From positions 62,001-126,000 of the forward strand of contig JAHEGG010000004.1 of assembly GCA_024639845.1 (NCBI GenBank): a stretch of 64,000 bases of DNA, given 5' to 3'. The position numbers and the translations under genes are program-made. Below are positions 25,518 through 33,473 of the stretch, piece by piece (position 1 is the first letter of the stretch; each line of letters starts with the position of its first letter). The DNA is from Microbacteriaceae bacterium. GTDB lineage: Bacteria > Actinomycetota > Actinomycetes > Actinomycetales > Microbacteriaceae. The notes below the pieces were generated by a model. The model did not search any database. It was given only the letters and a program-made list of their open reading frames with translations, and was not told the origin of the DNA.

Positions 25518-26297
25518 GTGGCTCGCAAAAAGAATCCCGAGGCGCGTATGAGCCTTGGGGGTCACCTCAGGGAACTCCGAAAGCGCCTCTTTTGGTCTGC
25601 GCTTTTCGTGACGACCGGGGCTATCGGTGGTTGGTATTTCTATGACCCGTTCTTTCAACTTCTCAAGGCCCCGTTAGACGCTCTGGCTGCAGCCGATTCG
25701 AGAATCAGCGTAAATTTTCCAGATGTAATGTCGGCCTTTGACTTGAGGCTGCAGGTTTCAATTTTTCTGGGCTTGCTGGCCACATCACCGGTTTGGCTTT
25801 ATCACCTCTGGGCATTCATAACTCCCGCTCTGAGAAAGCGCGAACGACGTTACACACTGGCATTCTTACTAACCGCGATTCCACTGTTCTTGGCTGGCGC
25901 TTGGCTGGCCTGGGTTTCGTTGCCTGCGTTCATGACGGCGCTGCTGGGACTTACCCCTGAAGGTGCTACGAACATCATCAATGCCAAGGACTACATCCTC
26001 TTCAATCTGCGCATTTTGTTGGTTTTTGGCCTAGCGTTCGTGATGCCGGTGATCCTGGTGATTCTTAATCTCGCTAATCTAATTACCGCAAAGGCGATTT
26101 TCAAGTCTTGGCGCATAGCGATTTTCGTCATAGCGGTGATTAGTGCCGTGGCAACGCCGACTGCCGATCCGCTTTCGATGTTTGTTCTAATGGTTCCGCT
26201 TGCCATTCTTTACTTTGCCTCGGGTGGTGTGGCGTTTATCACCGATCGTCGTCGCCAAAAGCGAGCCGTCGCCATCGAGCAAGAAATCGAAGGCTAG
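25518..26297 (+). CDS. tatC: Twin-arginine translocase subunit TatC
   Basis: The 259-residue protein has six membrane helices. The N-terminal MSLGGHLRELRKRLFWS is the signal-recognition site (conserved Glu in HLRELR). PVWLYHLWAFITPALRKRERR is the first periplasmic-to-helix signature. TatC binds twin-arginine signal peptides, for example on the Rieske protein QcrA, a typical Tat client encoded at 36 kb. The start is GTG 25518, chosen because it immediately follows the tatA stop. Confidence 0.95.
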   Translation: MARKKNPEARMSLGGHLRELRKRLFWSALFVTTGAIGGWYFYDPFFQLLKAPLDALAAADSRISVNFPDVMSAFDLRLQVSIFLGLLATSPVWLYHLWAFITPALRKRERRYTLAFLLTAIPLFLAGAWLAWVSLPAFMTALLGLTPEGATNIINAKDYILFNLRILLVFGLAFVMPVILVILNLANLITAKAIFKSWRIAIFVIAVISAVATPTADPLSMFVLMVPLAILYFASGGVAFITDRRRQKRAVAIEQEIEG

Positions 26298-26303
26298 CGG
26301 CTA

Positions 26304-28748
26304 GTGAGCGAAGAAGAGCTGAGCCCTGCCGAACGCTACGCAAGATCTCGAAAGCAACAGGCGAACCCAGAGCTAACCACATTCACCGCACTCTTGAAGT
26401 TTCCGCTGGATGATTTTCAACAACGCGCCTGCAATGCCCTCAGCTCAGGCAAAGGTGTTCTGGTTGCTGCGCCAACCGGCGCGGGAAAGACAGTTGTAGG
26501 CGAGTTCGCAATCCACCTCGCGATCGCAAAGGGCTTGAAGGTCTTTTACACGACTCCGATCAAAGCCCTGAGCAACCAAAAGTATGCCGAACTTGCGACT
26601 CGCTACGGCGAAAAAATGGTCGGCTTGCTCACCGGGGACACCAACAACAACGGCGACGCGCCCATCCTGGTGATGACCACCGAGGTTCTTCGCAACATGA
26701 TTTATGCCAACTCCGATGCTCTGATGAGCCTTGGTTACGTGATCATGGACGAGGTGCACTATCTCGCAGATCGCTTCAGGGGAGCGGTTTGGGAAGAGGT
26801 GATTTTGCACCTGCCAAAGGATGTGAAAATCGTCTCACTGAGTGCAACGGTTTCGAACGCCGAAGAGTTTGGTGCCTGGCTCGACGAGGTGCGTGGCGAG
26901 ACCGAAATCATCGTCTCCGAAATCCGGCCAGTACCACTAAACCAACATGTTCTGTTCGGTGACGAATTGCTCGAGTTGTTCGAACCGAATGGCAATCGCG
27001 TCAATCCCGAACTGAGTCAGCGTCACGCAAACAAGCTGCGTCAACCGGTGAACAAGCCAGCGCGCGGTAGACGCGGGCACGACAACAACTGGCAAAAACA
27101 ACAGAATCGAATCCCAAAGGTTTCGAAGCCAGAAATCATCGAGATTCTTCAAGACGAAGATCTTTTACCCGCAATCTTCTTTATCTTTTCACGAGCCGCT
27201 TGCGAGGCGGCCGTCAAGGAGTGCGTTCGGCACAGTCTGCGCCTGACTGACGCCGAAGAGCGACGGGAAATCCGACTGTTGGTCGAAGAAAAATGTGCCA
27301 ACATCGCTGATGAAGACCTAGCTACCCTCGGCTATTTCGAGTGGTTAAACTCTCTCGAAAGAGGAGTGGCCGCGCACCATGCTGGCATGTTGCCTGCATT
27401 CAAGGAGGTGGTCGAAGAACTCTTTCTGCGCAAACTGGTCAAAGTAGTTTTTGCCACCGAAACCCTCGCTCTCGGCATCAACATGCCGGCTAGAACCGTG
27501 GTTCTCGACCGTCTGGACAAATACAACGGCGAGGGTCGGGTGCAAATTACTCCGGGGGAGTATACACAGCTGACCGGGCGTGCCGGACGACGCGGAATCG
27601 ACACGCAAGGTCATTCGGTGATTCAGTGGTCTGGAAACCTAGACCCGCAGGTTGTTGCCGGCCTCGCCTCCAAGCGCACCTATCCGCTGATTTCTTCGTT
27701 CAAGCCCACCTACAACATGGCGGTGAATCTGGTCGACGCTTTCGGTCGAGATAGAGCGCGTGAGGTTCTCGAAATGTCGTTTGCGCAGTTCCAGGCCGAC
27801 CGTTCGGTCGTCGGGCTTGCCAAGGGACTTCGGGACCGTGAGGTTTCGATCGCAGGCTATGCCAAGTCGATGGAATGCCACCTGGGAGACTTCGCCGGCT
27901 ATGCCGAGATGCGACGCGAAATAAGCGACATTGAACGAGAGCTGGCTGCCGGCCGAGTTCGGCACGAGCGTGGCAAAGACATTCGCCAAACCAAGGGTCG
28001 GGCCGCTCGCGAGCGACACCTGACCGACCTGCGCAGGCGACTGAAACAGCATCCTTGTCACTCTTGTTCAGACCGTGAAACCCACGCCCGCTGGGGCGAA
28101 CGCTGGCAGAAACTGCGCCGTGAAACCGACAATTTACTCAACCAGATTGAAGGACGCACCAACCAGGTCGCCAAGACCTTCGACCGAATTTGTGAGCTTC
28201 TGGTCGAGCTCGAATATCTCGCTGAAGACGGCACTGAGCTTTCAACCACGAATGCTGGACTCAAGCTGGCCCGTATCTACGGCGAGCGCGATTTGCTGGT
28301 CGCCGAGTGTTTGCGGCTAAACGTATGGAACAAAGTCGACGCACCTACGCTCGCCGCGATCGTGGCTGCGTTGGTTTATGAAGCGCGTCGTGATGACGAA
28401 GACATCGCTCCACGCACTCCGCGTGGAGACTTCGTCGAGGTCATGGAGTCAACCCTGCAGGTTTGGGAAGAAATCGAGTATCTGGCAAAGCGGCACAAGC
28501 TAGGGCAAACAACCCCACCTGATGTTTCTTTCAGCCTGCCAATACATCGATGGGCGTCGGGCGCGAGGCTCGACGCGGTTTTGGCCGATGGAGCGATGCT
28601 GCCCGGCGACTTTATCCGCTGGACCAAACAGATCGTCGACCTGCTCGATCAAATCGCTCAGGTGAGCGAGGGTCGGGTTCAACAAACGGCAAGAGACGCC
28701 ATCGATAAAGTCAAACGCGGCATCGTGGCCTACTCCTATTACGGTTAG
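26304..28748 (+). CDS. helY: Ski2-like DEAD/DEAH-box helicase (HelY)
   Basis: The protein has 814 residues from GTG 26304. Motif I APTGAGKTVVGEFA, motif II MDEVHYLADRFRG, motif III SLSATVSNAEEFG, motif V LALGINMPARTVV and motif VI QLTGRAGRRGID define the Ski2/Mtr4 class. A C-terminal DSHCT-type helical domain (about 640-814) and a spacer with the Cys pair in HPCHSCSDRE follow. The substrate is probably RNA, by family analogy. Position after tatC is conserved in actinobacteria. Confidence 0.92.
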   Translation: MSEEELSPAERYARSRKQQANPELTTFTALLKFPLDDFQQRACNALSSGKGVLVAAPTGAGKTVVGEFAIHLAIAKGLKVFYTTPIKALSNQKYAELATRYGEKMVGLLTGDTNNNGDAPILVMTTEVLRNMIYANSDALMSLGYVIMDEVHYLADRFRGAVWEEVILHLPKDVKIVSLSATVSNAEEFGAWLDEVRGETEIIVSEIRPVPLNQHVLFGDELLELFEPNGNRVNPELSQRHANKLRQPVNKPARGRRGHDNNWQKQQNRIPKVSKPEIIEILQDEDLLPAIFFIFSRAACEAAVKECVRHSLRLTDAEERREIRLLVEEKCANIADEDLATLGYFEWLNSLERGVAAHHAGMLPAFKEVVEELFLRKLVKVVFATETLALGINMPARTVVLDRLDKYNGEGRVQITPGEYTQLTGRAGRRGIDTQGHSVIQWSGNLDPQVVAGLASKRTYPLISSFKPTYNMAVNLVDAFGRDRAREVLEMSFAQFQADRSVVGLAKGLRDREVSIAGYAKSMECHLGDFAGYAEMRREISDIERELAAGRVRHERGKDIRQTKGRAARERHLTDLRRRLKQHPCHSCSDRETHARWGERWQKLRRETDNLLNQIEGRTNQVAKTFDRICELLVELEYLAEDGTELSTTNAGLKLARIYGERDLLVAECLRLNVWNKVDAPTLAAIVAALVYEARRDDEDIAPRTPRGDFVEVMESTLQVWEEIEYLAKRHKLGQTTPPDVSFSLPIHRWASGARLDAVLADGAMLPGDFIRWTKQIVDLLDQIAQVSEGRVQQTARDAIDKVKRGIVAYSYYG

Positions 28749-28763
28749 TCAGAGGGTCACCCG

Positions 28764-28769
28764 TAGGCT
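28764..28769 (+). promoter_or_regulatory. -10 element before lnt
   Basis: TAGGCT is directly followed by ATGAGC and then GTG. It would place transcription start at the GTG 28776 (leaderless) or, less typically, at the ATG 28770. Confidence 0.35.
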
Positions 28770-30290
28770 ATGAGCGTGAAAAGGTTCAGCGACGACGTTT
28801 TTATCAGTTCGAGGTTGTTGCTCGCTGCATTCAGCGGAGCGTTGAGTTTTTTCGCCTATCCGAAACCTGGGCTCTGGCCGCTGATTTTCTTGAGCCTCGC
28901 CGGCCTTCTGATTTCAGTTCGCGGCGCAACCCTTGGCAAAGCCTTTTTGGTGGGATTTGTTGGGGGCTGGACCTTTTTTGCCAGTCAATGCTGGTGGTTG
29001 AGCCAATACCTAGGCCCGTTACCTCTGGTTGGACTTGCCACTATCGAAGCAATCATTTTTGGCCTAGGGATGGCCGTCTACCAGTGGCTGCATCGAAATC
29101 TTTCAGCAAAGTGGTTGCTGGTGCTTGCCTTTGCGTCGATCTGGACGGCACGCGAATGGCTGTCAACGCATTTTCCCTATGGCGGTTTTCCGTGGTCGAG
29201 GCTTTCGATGTCGCAGGCCGACTCACCACTTGCTAACTGGGTGTTCTTCGGCGGCCTAAGCCTCCTGAGTTTCGTCGTGGCCCTGATCACATCGACGATC
29301 GTCGAATTTGCGCCGACACTGCTCGATAACGCAAAGCGCCTTCAAGCAATGGTCGCCATCGCACTCGTCCTTCTGATGGCGCTCACGGTGCCGATGTCGG
29401 TTAGTTTTCAATCGAGCACCGACAAATTTCGGGTAGCGGCAATCCAGGGAAATGCCAACGCTGGGCTTTTTGCCAAGACCTATCCGGGCGAAGTCCTAGA
29501 CAACCACCTCGCCGTCACCAGAAAGATGATCACTGATGGCAAAGCTGAAGGCGTGCAACTGGTCGTCTGGCCAGAGAACGCATCCGATCTCAACCCCGAA
29601 TACAGCACGCGCGCCGCTCTCGAACTCGATTCGCTGGTCAATCGGGAGTTGAAGGTGCCATTCACCTTTGGAACAATCACGGCGACCGAGTCCGACATCT
29701 TCAACTCGTCGCTTCTTTGGCTGCCGGGCCAGGGTTTTGCCGACCAGTACGACAAGAAACGTCCAGTTCCCTTCGCCGAATTCGTTCCAGATCGAGGCTT
29801 TTGGTATCAACTTGCTCCCGACCTGATTGGCCTTATTTCTCGGGGCTACACCTTCGGTGAGCGCGACCCAATTTTTGAAGTTGACGGAAAGAAGTTCGGG
29901 GTGCTCATTTGTTTCGAGATTGCGATCGATGAAATCGCCCAAGACATCGTCGATTCCGGGGCGCAAGCCATCTTGTCGCAAACCAACAACGCCGATTTCG
30001 GCCACAGCGACGAAGCCTTTCAGCAGCTCGCCATCGCCAAGCTTCGAAGCATCGAAACCGGTCTGCCCCTGGTGAACGCATCAACCGTTGGCCCATCCGC
30101 TATCTTCGATGCTGGTGACACTCTCGCCCGCAGTAGCGCCTTCGAACCCGCATACCTGGTGGCCGATATCGGCTTGTCGAGCGTCAAAACTCCGGCAATG
30201 ACCATCGGCCGCTACTTCGACCTGTTGAACCTGCTGGTTGTGGCTGCACTTGTCTCGATCGTGCTCTACCGCCGACGCAAGGCTCGCTGA
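28770..30290 (+). CDS. lnt: Apolipoprotein N-acyltransferase Lnt
   Basis: The 506-residue protein has about six N-terminal membrane helices, an extracytoplasmic nitrilase-type domain (about 215-470) and a final helix. The catalytic triad is Glu in VWPENASDLN, Lys in QYDKKRPVPFAEFVP and Cys in GVLICFEIAID. It adds the third acyl chain to lipoproteins, and LspA is encoded at 59 kb. ATG 28770 and GTG 28776 are both possible starts in the same frame. The stop overlaps the next ATG by 1 nt. Lnt followed by a polyprenol-phosphate mannose synthase matches the mycobacterial ppm1 locus, where the two are fused. Confidence 0.93.
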   Translation: MSVKRFSDDVFISSRLLLAAFSGALSFFAYPKPGLWPLIFLSLAGLLISVRGATLGKAFLVGFVGGWTFFASQCWWLSQYLGPLPLVGLATIEAIIFGLGMAVYQWLHRNLSAKWLLVLAFASIWTAREWLSTHFPYGGFPWSRLSMSQADSPLANWVFFGGLSLLSFVVALITSTIVEFAPTLLDNAKRLQAMVAIALVLLMALTVPMSVSFQSSTDKFRVAAIQGNANAGLFAKTYPGEVLDNHLAVTRKMITDGKAEGVQLVVWPENASDLNPEYSTRAALELDSLVNRELKVPFTFGTITATESDIFNSSLLWLPGQGFADQYDKKRPVPFAEFVPDRGFWYQLAPDLIGLISRGYTFGERDPIFEVDGKKFGVLICFEIAIDEIAQDIVDSGAQAILSQTNNADFGHSDEAFQQLAIAKLRSIETGLPLVNASTVGPSAIFDAGDTLARSSAFEPAYLVADIGLSSVKTPAMTIGRYFDLLNLLVVAALVSIVLYRRRKAR

Positions 30291-30994
30291 TGCGAACGCT
30301 GGTTATTCTGCCCACCTACAACGAGGCCGAAAATATCGAGGCAACCCTCGCTTCGCTTTTTGAATACAATCCCGAGGTCGATGCTCTTGTAGTCGATGAC
30401 GGTTCCCCAGACGGCACCGCCGATTTGGTCGAGAAACTACGCGCCCGCGATCCTCGCGTTCACCTTCTAAAGCGAGCCACCAAGGATGGTCTGGGCGCTG
30501 CCTATCGCGCCGGATTCGCCTGGGGGCTCGAGCGCGGCTACAAGTTGCTCGTCGAGATGGACGCCGACGGCAGTCATCGAGCAGCAGATCTGCCACAACT
30601 TCTGAAGCGCGCCGTCGAGGCCGACCTAGTGATCGGAAGTCGCTGGGTTAGCGGGGGAGCGGTGGTCAACTGGCCGGCTCATCGCCAATTTTTGTCTCGG
30701 ATGGGCAACCGCTACGCCCGCGTGATGCTCCGTTCGAGCATCCGCGACCTGACCGCTGGGTTTCGCGTTTATCGCGCCGAGGTACTGCATCATCTTTTGA
30801 GCCATGAAATCGCGGCTCAGGGATATTCGTTCCAAGTCGAAATGGCGTGGCTAACCGAACGTTCTGGGTTTCAGATTGTCGAAGTGCCAATCACTTTCGT
30901 AGAGCGAGTCAACGGCTCCTCAAAAATGAGTTCAGCCATAGTGCTTGAGGCGCTATGGCTGATTACTCGTTGGGGTTTATTCGGCAAAAAATAA
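30290..30994 (+). CDS. Polyprenol-phosphate mannosyltransferase (GT2, Ppm1/Dpm1 type)
   Basis: The GT2 protein has 234 residues. LPTYNEAENIEATL, VVDDGSPDGTAD and the metal-binding MDADGSH are the DPM synthase signatures. RDLTAGFRVYR, EMAWLTERSG and ERVNGSSKM complete the family pattern. It is soluble, without the membrane anchor of some homologues. It probably makes polyprenyl-phosphate-mannose for lipoglycan or protein mannosylation. It is coupled to lnt (TGATG). No terminator is seen in the 12 bp before the convergent rbpA. Confidence 0.93.
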   Translation: MRTLVILPTYNEAENIEATLASLFEYNPEVDALVVDDGSPDGTADLVEKLRARDPRVHLLKRATKDGLGAAYRAGFAWGLERGYKLLVEMDADGSHRAADLPQLLKRAVEADLVIGSRWVSGGAVVNWPAHRQFLSRMGNRYARVMLRSSIRDLTAGFRVYRAEVLHHLLSHEIAAQGYSFQVEMAWLTERSGFQIVEVPITFVERVNGSSKMSSAIVLEALWLITRWGLFGKK

Positions 30995-31006
30995 CCGTGG
31001 ATCTGA

Positions 31007-31369
31007 CTAAATGTCAGCTTCCCCGGCCTTGCGGCGAGCGCGAATGTATTCGAGGCGTTCTTGCAGAATCTCTTCAAGCTCTTCGCGCGTGCGCCGCTCG
31101 AGGAGCATTTCCCAGTGGCTTCTCGGAGTCTTGTCGTCATTAGCTTCAAGAGTTACCTTCTTGCCATCTTCGAGCAAGGTGCCTTCCAGCGCGCACTGTT
31201 TGCACTGCCAGGTCTGAGGAAGTTCGGCTTCGGCCGCGAAAACCACCTGGGTGTCGTGTTCGTTCGCGCAGCGATAGATGTGGGTGGCTCGCTCAGAGTA
31301 GGCAACACCCTTTTCGCTCTCGAGAGACTGAGTGCCTAGACGCATACCGCGCATGGTTGACTGTGCCAT
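31007..31369 (-). CDS. rbpA: RNA polymerase-binding protein RbpA
   Basis: The 120-residue protein starts MAQSTMRGMRLGTQSLES, followed by the core domain with YRCANEHDTQVVF and WQCKQCALEG (zinc-binding Cys) and the C-terminal sigma-interacting helix RTREELEEILQERLEYIRARR. RbpA is an actinobacteria-specific activator that binds RNA polymerase and the principal sigma factor. ATG 31369 has an AGGAGG ribosome binding site 5 nt upstream, one of the strongest in the window, fitting an abundant protein. Confidence 0.97.
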   Translation of the reverse strand: MAQSTMRGMRLGTQSLESEKGVAYSERATHIYRCANEHDTQVVFAAEAELPQTWQCKQCALEGTLLEDGKKVTLEANDDKTPRSHWEMLLERRTREELEEILQERLEYIRARRKAGEADI

Positions 31370-31411
31370 TTTTCCTCCTGCTTACTAAATCAAAAACTTC
31401 GCCGACTGGCT

Positions 31412-31437
31412 AGTTGGTCTAAACCAAAGACCTAACT
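31412..31437. repeat. Imperfect inverted repeat upstream of rbpA
   Basis: AGTTGGTCT, seven bases, then AGACCTAACT form a 9-bp stem with one bulged base. It lies between the end of the phosphodiesterase gene and rbpA. It has no T-run, so it may be an operator or leader hairpin rather than a terminator. Confidence 0.3.
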
Positions 31438-31462
31438 GATTTGTTCCCGAATGAAACGAAAA

Positions 31463-32233
31463 CTAATTGCCGTTTCGAAGAGTTCGAGCTGCAATGTCCG
31501 CGCGATCGGTCACGATACCGTGCGCGCCTAGGGCGACCATCTCATGCATCGTCTGCTCATCGTTGACTACCCAGTAGTGAAGCCGAATACCAGCATCCAG
31601 CACACGACTGACAAATCGGGGATGCAGGGTGTTCAGCAAGGCGTGTTCGTAGGGAATCTGCATCGCGTGCGTGCCGCGCATGACCCTATCGAACAGACGT
31701 TGTGAGCCAAACCGTGCCGCCAGATAACCGGCCAAGATGCGCCCGAGGCCAGCCCCGGTAGCTACCTCAACTCCCGCCGACCGAAGTGCATTGACGGCCT
31801 TCTTTCTCCGACCCTCGCTGAACGAAGAAACGAGAACTCGGTGCGAAGCGTCAGATTCAAGGATCGCTCTCACGGTCGGCCCGATTGCGTTCGCGCGCTT
31901 GATGTCTAGGTTGAACCGAGCTTCGGAAAGTGCAGCGAGCGCTTCCGCCAGCGTAGGAATGCCACCACCGGCGATCGAAACCTTGCGAACCTCATCGAGG
32001 GTCAGTTGCGAAATGTCGCGCTTGATGCCAGCCACTCGAGCCAAGTCGTCGTCGTGAAAAAGCACAGCCACGCCATCCTTGGTAGCCTGCACGTCTGACT
32101 CGATGTGGGTCGCACCGGCTGCAAGGGCCGCCCTGAAGGCAGCGATGGTGTTTTCTTCGGCATCCACCCCAGCCAAGCCTCGGTGGGCAAAAACATGCAC
32201 ACCCGTGGGGGAGAGGTAGGGCAACTCGGTCAA
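31463..32233 (-). CDS. Glycerophosphodiester phosphodiesterase
   Basis: The 256-residue TIM-barrel protein carries the GDPD motifs: FAHRGLAGVDAEENT (His, Arg and Glu), HIESDVQATKDGV (Glu and Asp) and VLFHDDDLARV (His). LHYWVVNDEQTMHEMVALGAHGIVTDRAD is the C-terminal signature. It cleaves glycerophosphodiesters to glycerol-3-phosphate and an alcohol. No signal peptide is visible, so it is likely cytoplasmic. The start TTG 32233 has little ribosome-binding support and a GTG near the HRG motif is an alternative. Confidence 0.9.
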   Translation of the reverse strand: MTELPYLSPTGVHVFAHRGLAGVDAEENTIAAFRAALAAGATHIESDVQATKDGVAVLFHDDDLARVAGIKRDISQLTLDEVRKVSIAGGGIPTLAEALAALSEARFNLDIKRANAIGPTVRAILESDASHRVLVSSFSEGRRKKAVNALRSAGVEVATGAGLGRILAGYLAARFGSQRLFDRVMRGTHAMQIPYEHALLNTLHPRFVSRVLDAGIRLHYWVVNDEQTMHEMVALGAHGIVTDRADIAARTLRNGN

Positions 32234-32265
32234 CTGGGTGCACCAATCCGTGGTCGATTGCCACC

Positions 32266-32271
32266 TAGGCT
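32266..32271 (+). promoter_or_regulatory. -10 element of leaderless YczE-like gene
   Basis: TAGGCT is followed by six bases and GTG 32278. There is no Shine-Dalgarno sequence at that GTG. Confidence 0.45.
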
Positions 32272-32277
32272 GGCAAG

Positions 32278-32892
32278 GTGGCTCTGACTTTTGATTCTAG
32301 GATGCTGGCGCGGTTCGCCCGGCTTTGGATCGGTCTTTTCATCTATGGGCTAGGGCTCGCGCTGATTGTCGAAGCGAGCGTTGGCGTGCCACCCTGGGAT
32401 GTTCTCGCTCAAGGAATTTCGAAACAAGCCGGAATCAGCTACGGCTGGGCATCGGTGATTGTCAGCGGCCTCGTGTTGCTGGCCTGGATTCCACTGCGTC
32501 AGCGATGGGGCATTGGCACTGTGCTAAACGGAATCTTCATTGGTCTGTTCGCGGACTTCTGGATGAATATCGTTCCAGATCCAGTCGAATATGCGCTTCA
32601 GCTCGGCTCGTTCATCCTCGGCATGCTCCTGGTGGCATTAGCCACGGGGCTTTACATCTCTGCAAATCTCGGCACCGGTCCGCGTGATGGCCTCATGATC
32701 GGCACCCAGCGTGTTCTGAGCTGGAAATTTTGGCAGATCCGCACGATGTACGAAACCATCGTGCTCGCCATCGGCTGGATGCTCGGCGGGCAGGTTCGCG
32801 AGGGTACCCTGATTTTCGCGCTGGGCATTGGCTACTTAATGCAGCTTTCACTGAAGCTTTTCAAGTTCGTCGATCCCCAAGCTAAGAATTAG
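32278..32892 (+). CDS. YczE/YitT-like integral membrane protein
   Basis: The 204-residue protein has five to six membrane helices. FIYGLGLALIVEASVGVPPWDVLAQGIS and LYISANLGTGPRDGLMIG are the internal-repeat signatures of the YczE family (a conserved Gly and Pro, and GTGPRDG). The family is linked to transport or regulation, but no substrate is established. It sits divergent from the phosphodiesterase gene, and NUDIX follows 2 bp after its stop, so the two are cotranscribed. Confidence 0.85.
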   Translation: MALTFDSRMLARFARLWIGLFIYGLGLALIVEASVGVPPWDVLAQGISKQAGISYGWASVIVSGLVLLAWIPLRQRWGIGTVLNGIFIGLFADFWMNIVPDPVEYALQLGSFILGMLLVALATGLYISANLGTGPRDGLMIGTQRVLSWKFWQIRTMYETIVLAIGWMLGGQVREGTLIFALGIGYLMQLSLKLFKFVDPQAKN

Positions 32893-32894
32893 TC

Positions 32895-33356
32895 ATGGTC
32901 TACCCAGGTCAACATCGAGCAACCGCGAGGGTGCTGCTCCACAACGACGCTGGGGAAGTTTTCCTGTTGCTCACTCATTTCGACCCAGAAGTTGGTTTGC
33001 CGCCCCGCTGGCTCACACCGGGTGGAGGAATCGACAACGGTGAGTCTGTCAGGGATGCAGCTGTGCGCGAACTTCGTGAAGAAACCGGAATCGTGCTCAG
33101 CGTCGATGAGCTTGGCCAACCGATTTTTCAAGAGGTCGGACGTTGGGATTGGTCTGACGGTCAGCATCACACCTACGAGGACACAATCTTTCAACTAAAG
33201 GTTGAAGGTTTTCAGATTGATACCAGCGGATGGACTCAGGACGAACATCGTGACGTCGTCGTTTATCGCTGGTGGAAGCCAGCCGATCTGCTGGCCAGTG
33301 GAGAACCGGTTGCGCCGCACGGCCTGGTTGAGTTTCTGGTGGAGTATCTGGGCTGA
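32895..33356 (+). CDS. NUDIX hydrolase
   Basis: The protein has 153 residues. The Nudix box runs from GGGIDNGESVRDAAV to RELREETGIVL and has all the required Gly, Glu, Arg and Glu positions. The N-terminus (ATARVLLHNDAGEVFLLLTHFDPE) and a C-terminal DEHRDVVVYRWWKPADL are typical of ADP-ribose/NTP-type members. The substrate is unknown. It follows the YczE-like gene directly and ends 117 bp before the convergent trpD. Confidence 0.9.
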   Translation: MVYPGQHRATARVLLHNDAGEVFLLLTHFDPEVGLPPRWLTPGGGIDNGESVRDAAVRELREETGIVLSVDELGQPIFQEVGRWDWSDGQHHTYEDTIFQLKVEGFQIDTSGWTQDEHRDVVVYRWWKPADLLASGEPVAPHGLVEFLVEYLG

Positions 33357-33473
33357 CGGAAAACCCCGCCCAAAGCCCCCTAGAAAAACGCCGATAATGA
33401 ACATTATGTAAAGTAATAATTATTTGGCCACTACCCCCAAAATGCGCATTATTTGGTTCTGTGGCGCGTGTGG
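33357..33473. repeat. AT-rich intergenic island with three palindromes
   Basis: In this 117-bp gap between convergent NUDIX and trpD there are ATAATG-AA-CATTAT (33394-33407), the perfect palindrome AATAATTATT (33415-33424) and the perfect palindrome AATGCGCATT (33441-33450). TTATTTGG is repeated directly at 33420-33427 and 33449-33456. No hairpin with a T-run and no reading frame of note is present. The base composition is far more AT-rich than the flanking genes. Confidence 0.6.

Noticed and set aside
33357-33473. CRISPR-like or toxin locus in the AT-rich gap
   Set aside because: There is no regular repeat-spacer structure and no reading frame of plausible length; only palindromes and one direct repeat are seen.
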